A DNA stretch of 64,000 nt from Rhodobacter calidifons (lineage in GTDB: Bacteria; Pseudomonadota; Alphaproteobacteria; Rhodobacterales; Rhodobacteraceae), in NCBI RefSeq assembly GCF_011174775.1, contig NZ_JAANHS010000008.1:78942-142941 (forward strand). Reading direction: 5' to 3'. Below are positions 27,713-36,486 of the stretch, piece by piece. How positions within the stretch are numbered: the first letter of the stretch is position 1; each line of letters starts with the position of its first letter. The position numbers and the translations under genes are program-made. Under the pieces are notes generated by a model. It ran no database searches and had not been told where the DNA came from. It saw nothing but the letters and a program-made list of their open reading frames with translations.

Positions 27713-29122
27713 CTACTCCGCCAGAACCCAGGTGTCCTTGACCCCGCCGCCCTGGCTGGAGTTCACCACCAGCGAGCCCTCCGTCAGCGCCACCCGCGTC
27801 AGACCGCCGGGGACCAGTTCGATCCGTTCGCCGACCAGGCAATAGGGGCGCAGGTCGACGTGGCGGGGGGCGATGCCTTCCTCGACGAAGGTGGGCACGG
27901 TGGACAGCGCCAGCGCGGGCTGGGCGATATAGTTTCCGGGATCCTCGATCAGCTTTGCGCGGAAGCGGTCGATCTCGTCCCGGCTGGCCTTGGGACCCAC
28001 CAGCATGCCGTAGCCGCCCGAGCCATGGACTTCCTTCACCACCAGGTCCGGCAGCTTGTCCAGCACCTGCGCAAGGTCATTGGGCCTGCCGCATTGCCAG
28101 GTGGGCACGTTCTGAAGGATCGGCTCTTCGCCGAGGTAGAAACGGATCATGTCGGGGACGTAGGTATAGACCGCCTTGTCGTCGGCCACCCCTGCCCCCG
28201 GCGCCGAGCAGATCGAGACCCCGCCCGAGCGGTAGACATCCATCAGGCCGGGGATGCCCAGCATGGAATCGGGGCGAAAGCAGAGCGGGTCGAGGAAGGC
28301 ATCGTCGATCCGGCGGTAGATCACGTCCACCCGTTTCGGGCCTTCCGTGGTGCGCATCCAGACGCATTCGCCTTCCACGAACAGGTCCTGGCCTTCGACC
28401 AGCTCCACCCCCATCAGGTCGGCCAGCAGCGAATGTTCGTAATAGGCGCTGTTGAAATGGCCGGGGGTAAGGATCACCACCGTCGGCTCGCCCGCGCATT
28501 TCGCCGGGGCGACGCTGGCCAGGGTGCGGCGCAGTTTTTCCGAATAGGTATCGACGGGTTCGATCCGGTTTTCGCGGAACAGGTGCGGGAACATCCGCAT
28601 CATGATCTCGCGGGATTCCAGCATGTAGCTGACGCCCGAGGGCGTGCGGCAATTGTCTTCCAGCACGTAGAACTGGTCCGGCCCGGTGCGGACGATATCG
28701 ACGCCGACGATGTGGGAATAGACGCCCTTGGGTGGCACAAAGCCTGCGACGGCCTTTTCGTAAGCCTCGTTCTGATAGACCAGGCGCCCGGGGATGCGGC
28801 CAGCACGGATGATTTCGCCGCGCCCATAGACATCGACTAGGAAGGCGTTCAGCGCCTGCGCGCGCTGCTTGATGCCGCGTTCGAGTTTTGCCCATTCCAT
28901 CGCGGAAAAGACCCGGGGGAACATGTCGAAGGGAATGAGCCGGTCGGGGTCGCCGCCTTCGCCATAGACCGCGAAGGTGATGCCGATGCGGCGGAACAGC
29001 GCCTCGGCCTCGGCCTGCTTGAGGCTGCGCAGCTCTTCCGGCATCGTCGCGACCCAGTCCTGCAATCTTGCATAGGGTGCCCGGACTTCGGTTCCCTGGA
29101 ACATCTCGTTGAACTGGGCCAC
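27713..29122 (-). CDS. Circularly permuted ATP-grasp type 2 protein
   Basis: About 469 residues (COG2308). Visible family blocks include GDPDRLIPFDMFPR, YVLEDNCRTPSGVSYMLE, VVILTPGHFNSAYYEHSLLA and, near the C-terminus, DLVVKEVHGSGGYGMLVGP (the permuted ATP-binding half). The start is one of two adjacent GTG codons (29125 or 29122) after AGGGGG; 29122 is chosen for spacing. It is the first gene of the four-gene Anbu operon and a predicted amide- or peptide-bond ligase. Confidence 0.92.
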   Translation of the reverse strand: MAQFNEMFQGTEVRAPYARLQDWVATMPEELRSLKQAEAEALFRRIGITFAVYGEGGDPDRLIPFDMFPRVFSAMEWAKLERGIKQRAQALNAFLVDVYGRGEIIRAGRIPGRLVYQNEAYEKAVAGFVPPKGVYSHIVGVDIVRTGPDQFYVLEDNCRTPSGVSYMLESREIMMRMFPHLFRENRIEPVDTYSEKLRRTLASVAPAKCAGEPTVVILTPGHFNSAYYEHSLLADLMGVELVEGQDLFVEGECVWMRTTEGPKRVDVIYRRIDDAFLDPLCFRPDSMLGIPGLMDVYRSGGVSICSAPGAGVADDKAVYTYVPDMIRFYLGEEPILQNVPTWQCGRPNDLAQVLDKLPDLVVKEVHGSGGYGMLVGPKASRDEIDRFRAKLIEDPGNYIAQPALALSTVPTFVEEGIAPRHVDLRPYCLVGERIELVPGGLTRVALTEGSLVVNSSQGGGVKDTWVLAE

Positions 29123-29262
29123 CACTAACCCCCTGCGCGTCCTGTTCCGACTAGAACAGAGCACATGCCAGGGGAAAAGAGCTTCCGGGAAGTTTGCGCT
29201 CGCCCCGCAATCGGATGCTCAATTTTTGGGCCGACAGCGCCGGGGCCTCGGTCGGTGCCGGG

Positions 29263-29886
29263 TCAGATCCGGGGAAGGACCGGGCGGAGGGCGTCCAGTA
29301 CGCGGGCGGCGACGGTGTCGGGATCGCCGCTGGCGTCGATGATGCGGAACCGCGGTTCCCGGGCGGCAAGCGCCAGAAAGCCCTCGCGGGCGCGGGTCTG
29401 GAAGGCAAGCCCCATGTCCTCGAACCGCATCTCCGTGCCGGGGCGGGCCTGCGCGCGCGAAAGGCCCAGGGCCGGGTCGAGATCGAACAGCAGCGTCACG
29501 TCCGGTTCGATCCCGATCATCAGCGCGTGCAGCCGGTCCACCACCCCGGCCAGATCGCCGCGGGTGATGCCCTGGAAGATCCGCGTGGAATCGGCGAAGC
29601 GGTCGGTGATGACGATCTCGCCGCGCAGAAGTGCCGGGCGGATGGTCTTTTCCAGATGGTCGCGCCGTGCGGCGGTGAAGAGAAGGATCTCGGTTTCGGC
29701 CGACCAGCGGTCGCTGGCGCCTTCAAGGACCAGGCGGCGGATCTCTTCCGCGCCCGGACTGCCGCCGGGTTCACGGGTCAGGGTGACGGCATGGCCCGCG
29801 CGGCGCAGGGTTTCGGCAAGGCGCCGGCCCTGCGTGGACTTGCCGGACCCGTCGATGCCTTCCAGCGAAAGGAAAAGCCCGGCCAT
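29263..29886 (-). CDS. tmk: Thymidylate kinase
   Basis: A 207-residue P-loop kinase converting dTMP to dTDP. Walker A lies in SLEGIDGSGKSTQ (residues 8-20), the DR(Y/F/H) motif is TDRFADSTR and the lid region follows the DLDPALGLSRA segment. The E-R-x-P substrate site appears as TREPGGSPGAE. It directly abuts the end of the D,D-carboxypeptidase gene, so the two are co-transcribed. Confidence 0.96.
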   Translation of the reverse strand: MAGLFLSLEGIDGSGKSTQGRRLAETLRRAGHAVTLTREPGGSPGAEEIRRLVLEGASDRWSAETEILLFTAARRDHLEKTIRPALLRGEIVITDRFADSTRIFQGITRGDLAGVVDRLHALMIGIEPDVTLLFDLDPALGLSRAQARPGTEMRFEDMGLAFQTRAREGFLALAAREPRFRIIDASGDPDTVAARVLDALRPVLPRI

Positions 29887-31041
29887 TCAGCTGGCCGGTG
29901 CCCCGATGTAGCGGGCATAAAGCGCGCCTGCGGCCGTGGTCAGCCGCCCGAGGAAACCGGCCTTTCCGACATCGGTCTCGGCCACCAGGGGCACTCGGCG
30001 GTCGGGCAGATCGGGGGAATGGACAATCAGCTCTGCGACCGGGGCCCCCCGCCTGACCGGGGCGATCAGCGGGCCGTTGTAGACGACCTCGGCGGTCAGG
30101 CTTTCCTGGACCAGCGCGGGGACCAGCATGCGGATGTCCTCGGCCGGAACCAGGCCCACGGTCGGGGTGGCACCCATGTGCACCTCGGCCTCGGCCACCC
30201 GGACGCCGGCCCTGGCGATGGTCTTTTCCGAGAACTGCCGGAAGGCCCAGCCGACGATGCGTTCGGCCTCTTCGGCGCGGGCCCGGTCCGAGGGCAGGCC
30301 GGTGATCGCGAAGATGATCCGCCGGTTGCCCTGCTTGGCCGAGCCGACGAGGCCGTAGCCGGCCTCGGAGGTGTGACCCGTCTTCAACCCGTCGGCGCCG
30401 ATGCCCAGCGTCAGGAGCGGGTTGCGGTTGAAGCGGTTGTCCGGGGCGCGGTTCTTGTAGTTGTACTCGGTCTCGGCGAAGATCGGATAGTATTCCGGGA
30501 AGTCCTGGATCAGGCGCCGGGCCAGGATGCCAAGGTCGCGCATCGACATCCGGTGGTTGGGGTCGGGCCAGCCGCTGGCATTGGCAAAGACCGAGGCCGT
30601 CATTCCCAGCGCCCTCGCCCGTTCCGTCATCTGCCGGGCGAAGGCCTCTTCCGTCCCGGCCAGCCCCTCGGCGACGACGACGCAGGCATCGTTGCCCGAG
30701 TTCACGATCATGCCGTGGATCAGGTCGTTGACCGTCGGCCGGTCGGTTTCCTGCAGGAACATGGTCGAGCCGCCCATCGCCTTGGCCCGGGACGACACCG
30801 CAAAGGGCGTGTCCATCGTGACGCGGCCATCCTTCAGGGCCTCGAACAGCATGTTGATGGTCATCAGCTTGGACATCGAGGCCGGCGGCAGCGGCTGGTC
30901 GGCGTTCTTGTCCATCAGGACGGTGCCCGTGGTCATGTCATAGACCCAGGCGGCCGTGGCGGCCGTCTCGAAGGCGCGCGCCGGAAGGGCGGCCAGCGCG
31001 ACGGCGATCAGGGTCAGGGCAAGGCGCAGTCGGTTCGGCAT
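29887..31041 (-). CDS. Serine-type D-Ala-D-Ala carboxypeptidase (PBP5/6 family)
   Basis: 384 residues with a signal peptide ending ALPARA. Penicillin-binding motifs are S55-M-S-K58 (PPASMSKLM), SGN (NSGNDACVV) and KTG (DGLKTGHTSEAG). A C-terminal PBP5-like domain and a possible amphipathic membrane anchor (residues 365-384) follow. It removes terminal D-Ala from peptidoglycan pentapeptides in the periplasm. It sits between a SPOR lipoprotein gene and tmk on the same strand. Confidence 0.94.
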   Translation of the reverse strand: MPNRLRLALTLIAVALAALPARAFETAATAAWVYDMTTGTVLMDKNADQPLPPASMSKLMTINMLFEALKDGRVTMDTPFAVSSRAKAMGGSTMFLQETDRPTVNDLIHGMIVNSGNDACVVVAEGLAGTEEAFARQMTERARALGMTASVFANASGWPDPNHRMSMRDLGILARRLIQDFPEYYPIFAETEYNYKNRAPDNRFNRNPLLTLGIGADGLKTGHTSEAGYGLVGSAKQGNRRIIFAITGLPSDRARAEEAERIVGWAFRQFSEKTIARAGVRVAEAEVHMGATPTVGLVPAEDIRMLVPALVQESLTAEVVYNGPLIAPVRRGAPVAELIVHSPDLPDRRVPLVAETDVGKAGFLGRLTTAAGALYARYIGAPAS

Positions 31042-31057
31042 GACGGGCGATCCCAGC

Positions 31058-32278
31058 TTACTTCAGGAAATAGGCGTCTGCGAAGCCGGCGGCCTTGATC
31101 TTCTTCAGCACCGCCTCGTCGCCCTGGACCACCACGCCCCAGACCGCCTGCCCGCCCTTCTCCGACTTCTGCGGCGTGGCAGTCAGGCCGATCTTTGCCA
31201 GGGCCTCGGCGGCGCGCCGGGCATTTTCCTCCTTCGAGAAGGAAGCGACCTGGATCGGCCGGACCGGACCGCTGGCAACGACAGGGGCCGCAGCTTCCGC
31301 GGCGGGGGCCGCCGGCTTCGCTGCGGTGGTCGCGGCGCCGCCGACGACCTTGCGGGTGCTGTCAGCTGCGGGCTTTGCAGCCACGGCTTCGGGCTTGCGG
31401 GCGTCCAGCGGTGCAGCCTCGATCGGGGCGACGGCCACCGTGGCGGCAGTGGCGGTCGGGGCGACAGCCGACCCCGTGGCACCGCCAGCGGTCTGCGCGG
31501 CCTCGGCCTCGGCGGCGGAAGCAGCGGCCCTCGCCTCGGCTGCTGCGCGCCGCTTCGCCTCGCGCTCGGCCTTGGCCTCGGCGCGGCGTTCCTTCCAGGT
31601 CTTGCGCTTCGGCGGCTCCTCGGCCGCAACAGCGGCGGCGCCCGCAACGGTGCCGGCAGCGGCGCCGGTTGCAGCCCCTGGCGCAGCAGCCGGCGCCCCC
31701 GAAGCCGCCGGCGCCGGTTTGCCGGCATCAACCGCCGCAAGCGCTGCCGAGGCAATTGCGGCAGCCTCGCCGGACTTCGTATCGGTCGGTTTGGTCCCGG
31801 CCGCCTGCGCCGCTTCGGCCGCAACCGCCGCAGGCGCCGCAGTCTTGACCTCTTCCTTGCGCAAGGCGACCACCCGGATCTCGGTCGGCTGTCCGGCAAG
31901 GATGCCCAGCGCCTCGGCCGCGTCGGACGAAAGTTGCAGCCGCGGGCCGGGGTTTTCCCGTTCGCGCCGGAACAGCGCGCCGGTGACCGACTTGCCGGTC
32001 GCCTGGTTGACGATCAGCGCGCGTTCCGGGTTCTTGACCGAGGGCGCGGCGACCCAGATGCCGCCCAGCGAAGGCCGCCCGTCCCACAGCGCCTTTTCGG
32101 TCGCCTGAAAGACCTCGGGTGCCTCGACGTCGCGGGTTCCGGCCTTCGTGCCGCCCGTAGCCGCAGCAAAGCTTGCCCCGCCCCCGTCGGCCCCGCCCCT
32201 GCCGCCCTCGACGCACCCTGTCAGCAAGCCCGCTGCTGCCAGGCCGATGATCGTGAACCGAAGCCCTGCTCTTGCCAT
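31058..32278 (-). CDS. SPOR-domain lipoprotein
   Basis: 406 residues. The lipobox LLTGC at about residues 18-22 indicates a lipidated periplasmic protein. A globular region follows (about 60-145, GGIWVAAPSVKNPERALIV, reminiscent of RlpA-type double-psi barrels), then a long Ala/Glu/Pro linker and a C-terminal SPOR domain (RPIQVASFSKEENARRAAEA... to the end), which binds denuded septal glycan. It lies 16 nt upstream of the carboxypeptidase gene: a cell-wall remodelling pair. Confidence 0.85.
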   Translation of the reverse strand: MARAGLRFTIIGLAAAGLLTGCVEGGRGGADGGGASFAAATGGTKAGTRDVEAPEVFQATEKALWDGRPSLGGIWVAAPSVKNPERALIVNQATGKSVTGALFRRERENPGPRLQLSSDAAEALGILAGQPTEIRVVALRKEEVKTAAPAAVAAEAAQAAGTKPTDTKSGEAAAIASAALAAVDAGKPAPAASGAPAAAPGAATGAAAGTVAGAAAVAAEEPPKRKTWKERRAEAKAEREAKRRAAAEARAAASAAEAEAAQTAGGATGSAVAPTATAATVAVAPIEAAPLDARKPEAVAAKPAADSTRKVVGGAATTAAKPAAPAAEAAAPVVASGPVRPIQVASFSKEENARRAAEALAKIGLTATPQKSEKGGQAVWGVVVQGDEAVLKKIKAAGFADAYFLK

Positions 32279-32575
32279 CTTCCGCCCTCAGAACCGCACA
32301 GTCTGTCCGCTGCGCTTAAACGATGATGTTTCCCCGGGGTCCGGGCACATGCACCCGCGGCTTGTGTCGCCACTTTTCCCCAGGGGTCCGCCTGCAATTT
32401 GTGGTCAGCATACCGATTTGCGCAAGCAGTGGGAAGGGCACAGGCATGCTTGCCCCTTCACGATCAGCGGAATTCGCCACTGCGGCCGTCCCGTGGCGGG
32501 ACAAGGACGGACTTTCAGAATCGAGCTGCGCCGTTTATGCGGGCAGCGCGATCCGGGCAGGGTTTCGGACCGCGG
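32279..32575. other. 297-base spacer between the SPOR gene and tRNA-Ser
   Basis: No credible gene. Two palindromic direct repeats are present: TTTCCCCGGGGTCCG (about 32329-32343) and TTTTCCCCAGGGGTCCG (about 32374-32390), 45 nt apart. The spacer must hold the promoters of both the SPOR gene (minus) and tRNA-Ser (plus), but no strong -35/-10 pair stands out. Confidence 0.4.
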
Positions 32576-32665
32576 GGAAGTGTGGCCGAGTGGTTTAAGG
32601 CTCTGGTCTTGAAAACCAGCGTGGGGGAAACTCCACCGTGGGTTCGAATCCCACCGCTTCCGCCA
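32576..32665 (+). tRNA. tRNA-Ser (anticodon TGA)
   Basis: A class-II cloverleaf with acceptor GGAAGTG / CGCTTCC, anticodon stem CTGGT / ACCAG with loop CTTGAAA, a long variable arm (GTGGGGGAAACTCCAC), T-arm GGTTCGAATCC and an encoded CCA. It borders a lower-GC segment with decayed defence genes, so it is a plausible integration site. Confidence 0.96.
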
Positions 32666-32690
32666 CTTGCCCTTGAGAAAGCGTTCTCCC

Positions 32691-32713
32691 GATCCGGCTC
32701 CGGCCGGATTTTC
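32691..32713 (+). terminator. Terminator after tRNA-Ser
   Basis: ATCCGGC (32692-32698) and GCCGGAT (32703-32709) pair around a 4-nt loop. The stem runs into TTTT. It begins 26 nt after the tRNA CCA end. Confidence 0.75.
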
Positions 32714-33144
32714 TCGTTGTTTTCGAGGGTTATACGGGAGGGGCTGAACACCGGCCCCGGTGGCAAGAGCCTCGGAAGCGGTCTCTCCGGGCCGATATTC
32801 TCCGGACCTCTCGACCTGCATGAGTCAGTGCAGAGTCCTTAAGTCCTTCGAAAAAATGAAGAAATCCGAGGCCAGACCTGAACACTTCGACGCCAGTCGC
32901 ACGGTCGAGATGGAACTGGCATCGAAAATGGCATCGCTGTGCTGAACGAACCCGAAGCATCGTTACCCTCGCTCGCCAGCGATGGACTGTCTCGCAATTA
33001 CGTCCCGCATCGAGTGCACAGCGCGCAAAGTGTTATTCACAGCGTCTGGAGCTTCCCGCCGCATTTATCGGCTTGTCCCAGTCGTCGAGGGGCAAGCGAA
33101 CACTTGCGCGAGGATGCGCTCGCGGCGAACGATTTTCGGCGGCC
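32714..33144. other. Gene-free lower-GC spacer at the island edge
   Basis: 431 bases with visibly lower GC than the backbone. The longest plus-strand frame (32939-33196) has no family likeness or ribosome site. No tRNA fragment or direct repeat of the tRNA-Ser 3' end was found in it. Confidence 0.45.
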
Positions 33145-34128
33145 TTACCAGGCCTTGATCTTCCTCGCGGAAGGATCATTCCGCCGCCGGATATAGGCTT
33201 GGCCAGTCTGCAAAGTTGTTAGGTTCACGCCCTTGCCCAGCACCCGTGCGGCGCTCCCCGGTTTTGCATTGGTCGAGAAGGCGGCGACCAGCCCCATCTG
33301 ATCAAGGAAATCGTCATCCTCACCCTGGAAATCGTCGGGCGATTGCGACACCAGCATGATCGCACCGCCCTTTGACCGGCTCATGCGGATCAGGCGTGAG
33401 AGCGAGGGCAGCTTCGTTCCCAAAATCTGGTGCGCCTCATCAACCATGCACAAGATGCGCAGACCCCGCGCGCCGTCTGCACTGCTCTGAGCATCCACCA
33501 AGCTGTTGAGATACTGGTCGAGCGCATCCAGCAGCAGATTGACAACAATCGTGCGACTGTCCTCAGCCACGTTCGGCGGCAGCTTGATGATCCAGCTCTT
33601 TTGGAAGAACTCCGCGGGGCTCAGGGTAGGTTGGAAAAGCGGAAAGCGGCAAATCTCATCCATCGTCGAGATCGCTCCGTCTTCCCTCATCTCGTGTTCG
33701 GCATATACGCTGCTCAGGGCATCGCGGATGTGATGCAGCTCGCAGGGGCTCTCACTCCTGAGCGCCCGACTGGCCGCCTCATGGAGAGCCGTGCGCTGCC
33801 GATCTCCGAGGCGGCTGCCTTTCAGCCGCGCGAAAGACTCCCGGAACCTTGAGGCCGCTTCGGCAATGCCGATTTCATCACGGGCATTAATGGAGAGCAC
33901 ATCCAGAGGTATTGGCATGCGCGGCGGTTCGATCACTTCAGCTTCAAATGCATCGCCGAGCGAAGACGCGTCCTGGCGCGTCCCTGTGAACCCCGCTAGG
34001 TCGCCCTTGAAGTCAAACGCCAGCAGTGGAACCGGAGCCTTCTCGCGGATCGCCCGCAGTATCGCGGCGGCCGTGACGGTCTTTCCAGATCCGCTTCGGC
34101 CTATGATAGCGCTGTGCGGTGATGCTGT
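33145..34128 (-). pseudogene. C-terminal part of a DptH-like HerA/FtsK-type ATPase (phosphorothioation-dependent restriction)
   Basis: The frame is open from 34128 to the TAA at 33145 (327 codons) but lacks a start at its upstream end, where TAG 34129-34131 closes the frame. The product has Walker A IIGRSGSGKTVTAA, Walker B-like RILCMVDEAHQILG, a sensor segment MLVSQSPDDFQGEDDDF and the tail TTLQTGQAYIRRRND. This pattern matches the ATPase end of DptH/DndH restriction proteins, which are normally far longer (over 1,000 residues). I infer a 5' deletion that fused it out of frame to a dndC-like fragment. Another HerA-type defence ATPase remains possible. Confidence 0.6.
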
Positions 34129-34431
34129 CTATGATGTGCTGGACGACGAGCGGGCTCTCGACGAGCGTGTCGTTGGCGACGATGTGCACCTGACGCCTCC
34201 GCTCGCTTGGGGGCAATGCCATGAGCATCTCGAAGACCAGATGGGCAACTAGTGTGCTATCCTTGCCGCCCGAATAGCCAATGATCCAAGGATAGGGGTG
34301 AGGCTGCCGGTACTCATCAAGCAGCTCGGCGCGTATGTGCTGGAAGGCCTTGGCGTGGTCGTCATCTGCCCGGATGACCTCAGCAATACCAACCCCATAG
34401 CCTGCTCCTGTTTCCCATTTTTCTTGTTTAT
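34117..34431 (-). pseudogene. N-terminal fragment of a DndC-like sulfurtransferase (PAPS-reductase family)
   Basis: Read on the minus strand from about 34431, about 100 codons encode a PP-loop protein. It carries the ATP-pyrophosphatase motif YPWIIGYSGGKDSTLVAH followed by PPSERRRQVHIVANDTLVES, the typical start of DndC, the sulfur-activating subunit of the Dnd DNA-phosphorothioation complex (~500 residues). The fragment stops matching after QHIIDSIT, where the reading frame shifts into the ATPase remnant. Its upstream side is cut by an IS110 transposase remnant. No dndB, dndD or dndE remains. The family call is from motif recognition only. Confidence 0.6.
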
Positions 34432-34706
34432 TTGGTGTAGCAGCCGAACGGCCCTACCGTAAATCGCGGATGACCCATCTCGGTCAACTGACGATGCAGG
34501 CCATAGCCGCAGGGACCGGCCTCGTAGCAGAAGCGCAAGGTGCCATGCGCCTTCAGCAACTTGGCCACCAGCTTGCGCACCGCCTCGCGCGTGTTGGCGA
34601 TCTCGCCCAGATAGCGCACCTCGCCGCCGCGCCGGTCCTCGGCCACCGCGACCGCTATCGTTTCTTTGTGCACGTCGAGACCGACAAATGCTGTATCCTC
34701 TCCCAT
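34428..34706 (-). pseudogene. 5' fragment of an IS110-family transposase
   Basis: 92 codons starting MGEDTAFVGLDVHKETI, the N-terminal DEDD (RuvC-like) motif of IS110-family transposases, through TLRFCYEAGPCGYGLHRQL. Full-length members are over 300 residues. Here the frame ends at the junction with the dndC-like fragment (about 34432-34440), so the element is 3'-truncated. It has moved in or been cut while the island decayed. Confidence 0.82.
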
Positions 34707-34943
34707 GGCTCGTCTCCTCGTGTATGGGGCGTCTCTACCCGCGCCGCGCGGGCAATCCCCGTCATAACACGACGGGGGCGAGCCACCCCGAAACGAACAT
34801 TGGGTCCTTCGTGGCGATATTCGTATGCTGGCGGGCGAAGCGCGGCATATCGCCAGCGACAGGGCCGGATTTTCGGGAAGCCACCCGGAAGCCAGCGCTG
34901 CCTGAACCCTTCTGAATCCCTGCAAATTCAAACCCTTGATGCT

Positions 34944-35017
34944 GGACACCCCTGGCGGCCGCTGGACCCCGCACGGAGTCCAGTCTGGACCCCGGAGTCC
35001 GGAAGCCAGGGGTATCC
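34944..35017. repeat. Nested inverted-repeat cluster downstream of tonB
   Basis: Outer arms GGACACCCCTGGC (34944-34956) and GCCAGGGGTATCC (35005-35017) pair with one mismatch. They enclose two smaller hairpins that start CTGGACCCCG: 34962-34983 (10-bp arms, one mismatch) and 34985-35002. The structure lies about 90 nt after the tonB stop and can act as a compound terminator or an RNA-processing barrier for that operon. Confidence 0.55.
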
Positions 35018-35103
35018 ATCCTGATCCGAGGAGTCACCCGACGATGACCCTGAGCTTTGCCCCGGACCGGATCGAGACGTGGCCGCCGGGCAGGGTTGAA
35101 ACC

Positions 35104-36114
35104 CTATCCACGGCTTTCGTAGGCGACCTGAAACCGCCTTTGAGCGCCTGCCGGGGGGACGGGGAATGGTGCGGCGCGGCGCAGGTGGTCTACCGCCGCG
35201 GCATCAATGGCCTCGTTGCCCGACGAGGTGAGTATTCGGACACTGGCCAAGGAACCGTTCGCGGCGATCTCGAACCCTACAACCGCCGTGCCGCGCGCAC
35301 CGACCTGCGGCTTTCGAGTACGGCTGATCTTGCGCATGACGGAGCCGGGGTAATTCGACGCAGCCGCATTGCCGGTCTCGCTTGCGACGGGGCCCTTGCC
35401 CGGAGCCTCGCTTAAAGTGCCCTGCTCGGTCCCCTCGACCAGGCCCTTGCGCTCTGCTTCGGCGGCCCCTGCCTCGGCGGCCGATGATGGCTTGGGCTTT
35501 GCCTTGGTCTTCCGCTCCGGCGCGGCTTCGGGCGTGGGCGCGACGCGTACGGATGTTTCCGGCGTCTGCCTTGGGCGGGGACGCGGGCTTGTCGCCAGGG
35601 CCGTCGCGGGGTCGACTGCCGGAATTGTCTCGCGCGGCGGAGCGGGTGTCAGGGCGGCTGGCAGAGGTGCAGCAAGCGCCGCGCGAAGGGTCTCGGGGGG
35701 CACCGCGGTCCCCTGCGGGATGGCGGCGGGCGCGACTTCAGCGATCGGTTCTTGCAGGGATACGGTTGCCGCAGCCTCCGGCGGGACTGGCGCGAGTGGC
35801 GGTGGCAGGGTTGCCGGAACCGTCGCGGGAACCTCGGCGGGCGCGGCTGTCTCAGCCTGGGTTTCGACAGGAACCAAGGCCGCATCCGGAGCGGGATCGG
35901 GTGCCAGGGCAGCCGGAGTCGGCGTTGCGGTCGCCAGCCCCGGCACCGACACGGCGCTGCCGGCCGCGACATCGGCAAAGCTGTTGCCCAAACGGGCTGC
36001 CGCGGGTGCGGTTCCGGCGATCTCCGGGCCGTCCGGTTCGCCCAGGATCATCGCCCCGCCAAGATGGGCCAGGACCGACAGCGCCCCGAAGACCATCGCG
36101 CCCCGGACCCTCAT
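35104..36114 (-). CDS. tonB: TonB-family energy transducer
   Basis: 336 residues. A short N-terminal hydrophobic segment (about residues 6-25) anchors it in the inner membrane. A ~210-residue Ala/Pro-rich spacer spans the periplasm. The C-terminal TonB domain (NYPGSVMRKISRTRKPQ... to RFQVAYESRG) contacts the TonB boxes of receptors. It is the last gene of the hmuR-exbBD-tonB operon; its start overlaps the second exbD stop (ATGA). Confidence 0.9.
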   Translation of the reverse strand: MRVRGAMVFGALSVLAHLGGAMILGEPDGPEIAGTAPAAARLGNSFADVAAGSAVSVPGLATATPTPAALAPDPAPDAALVPVETQAETAAPAEVPATVPATLPPPLAPVPPEAAATVSLQEPIAEVAPAAIPQGTAVPPETLRAALAAPLPAALTPAPPRETIPAVDPATALATSPRPRPRQTPETSVRVAPTPEAAPERKTKAKPKPSSAAEAGAAEAERKGLVEGTEQGTLSEAPGKGPVASETGNAAASNYPGSVMRKISRTRKPQVGARGTAVVGFEIAANGSLASVRILTSSGNEAIDAAAVDHLRRAAPFPVPPAGAQRRFQVAYESRG

Positions 36115-36482
36115 GGCAGGGACCGCTCGGCCACGATGACGATGTCGGAGGCACCCGCCTCCTTCAGCGCAAGCCCGAGGGCGATCAGGCCTTCGGCAGG
36201 CAGGGCGCGGTCGGGAACGATGCGCACGGTTCCCCCGGCGGCGCCCGCCTCGGCCGCCGTGACCGCCCGGCCGCGCTGCAAGAGCGTGCCGTCCGCAAGC
36301 ACGAGCAGCCCGTCGGGCGGCGGGGCCGCCACCAGGTCGCGGGCGTTCACCAGCGTCAGGCGCGGGTCGCGGGCCGGGGCAAGCGTCCCGGCCACCAGAA
36401 AGAAGATCAGCATCAGGAAGACGACGTTGATCAGCGTGATGGTCGGCTCGCGGCTGCTGCGGCGGAAGGGTTTCCTCTGCAT
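36111..36482 (-). CDS. exbD: ExbD/TolR-family protein (second copy)
   Basis: 123 residues with one N-terminal transmembrane helix (about 17-38) and a periplasmic domain. The start is MQRKPFRRSSREPTITL. The conserved membrane Asp of canonical ExbD (LxDxxF) is replaced by Asn in LINVVFLMLIFF. This suggests it is the non-proton-translocating partner of a heteromeric ExbD pair. It is coupled to tonB by a 4-nt overlap. Confidence 0.85.
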   Translation of the reverse strand: MQRKPFRRSSREPTITLINVVFLMLIFFLVAGTLAPARDPRLTLVNARDLVAAPPPDGLLVLADGTLLQRGRAVTAAEAGAAGGTVRIVPDRALPAEGLIALGLALKEAGASDIVIVAERSLP

Positions 36483-36486
36483 CGGG

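Noticed and set aside
32666..35103. Second copy of the tRNA-Ser 3' end (attachment site)
   Set aside because: No match to CGAATCCCACCGCTTCC was found to the right of the tRNA within the island.
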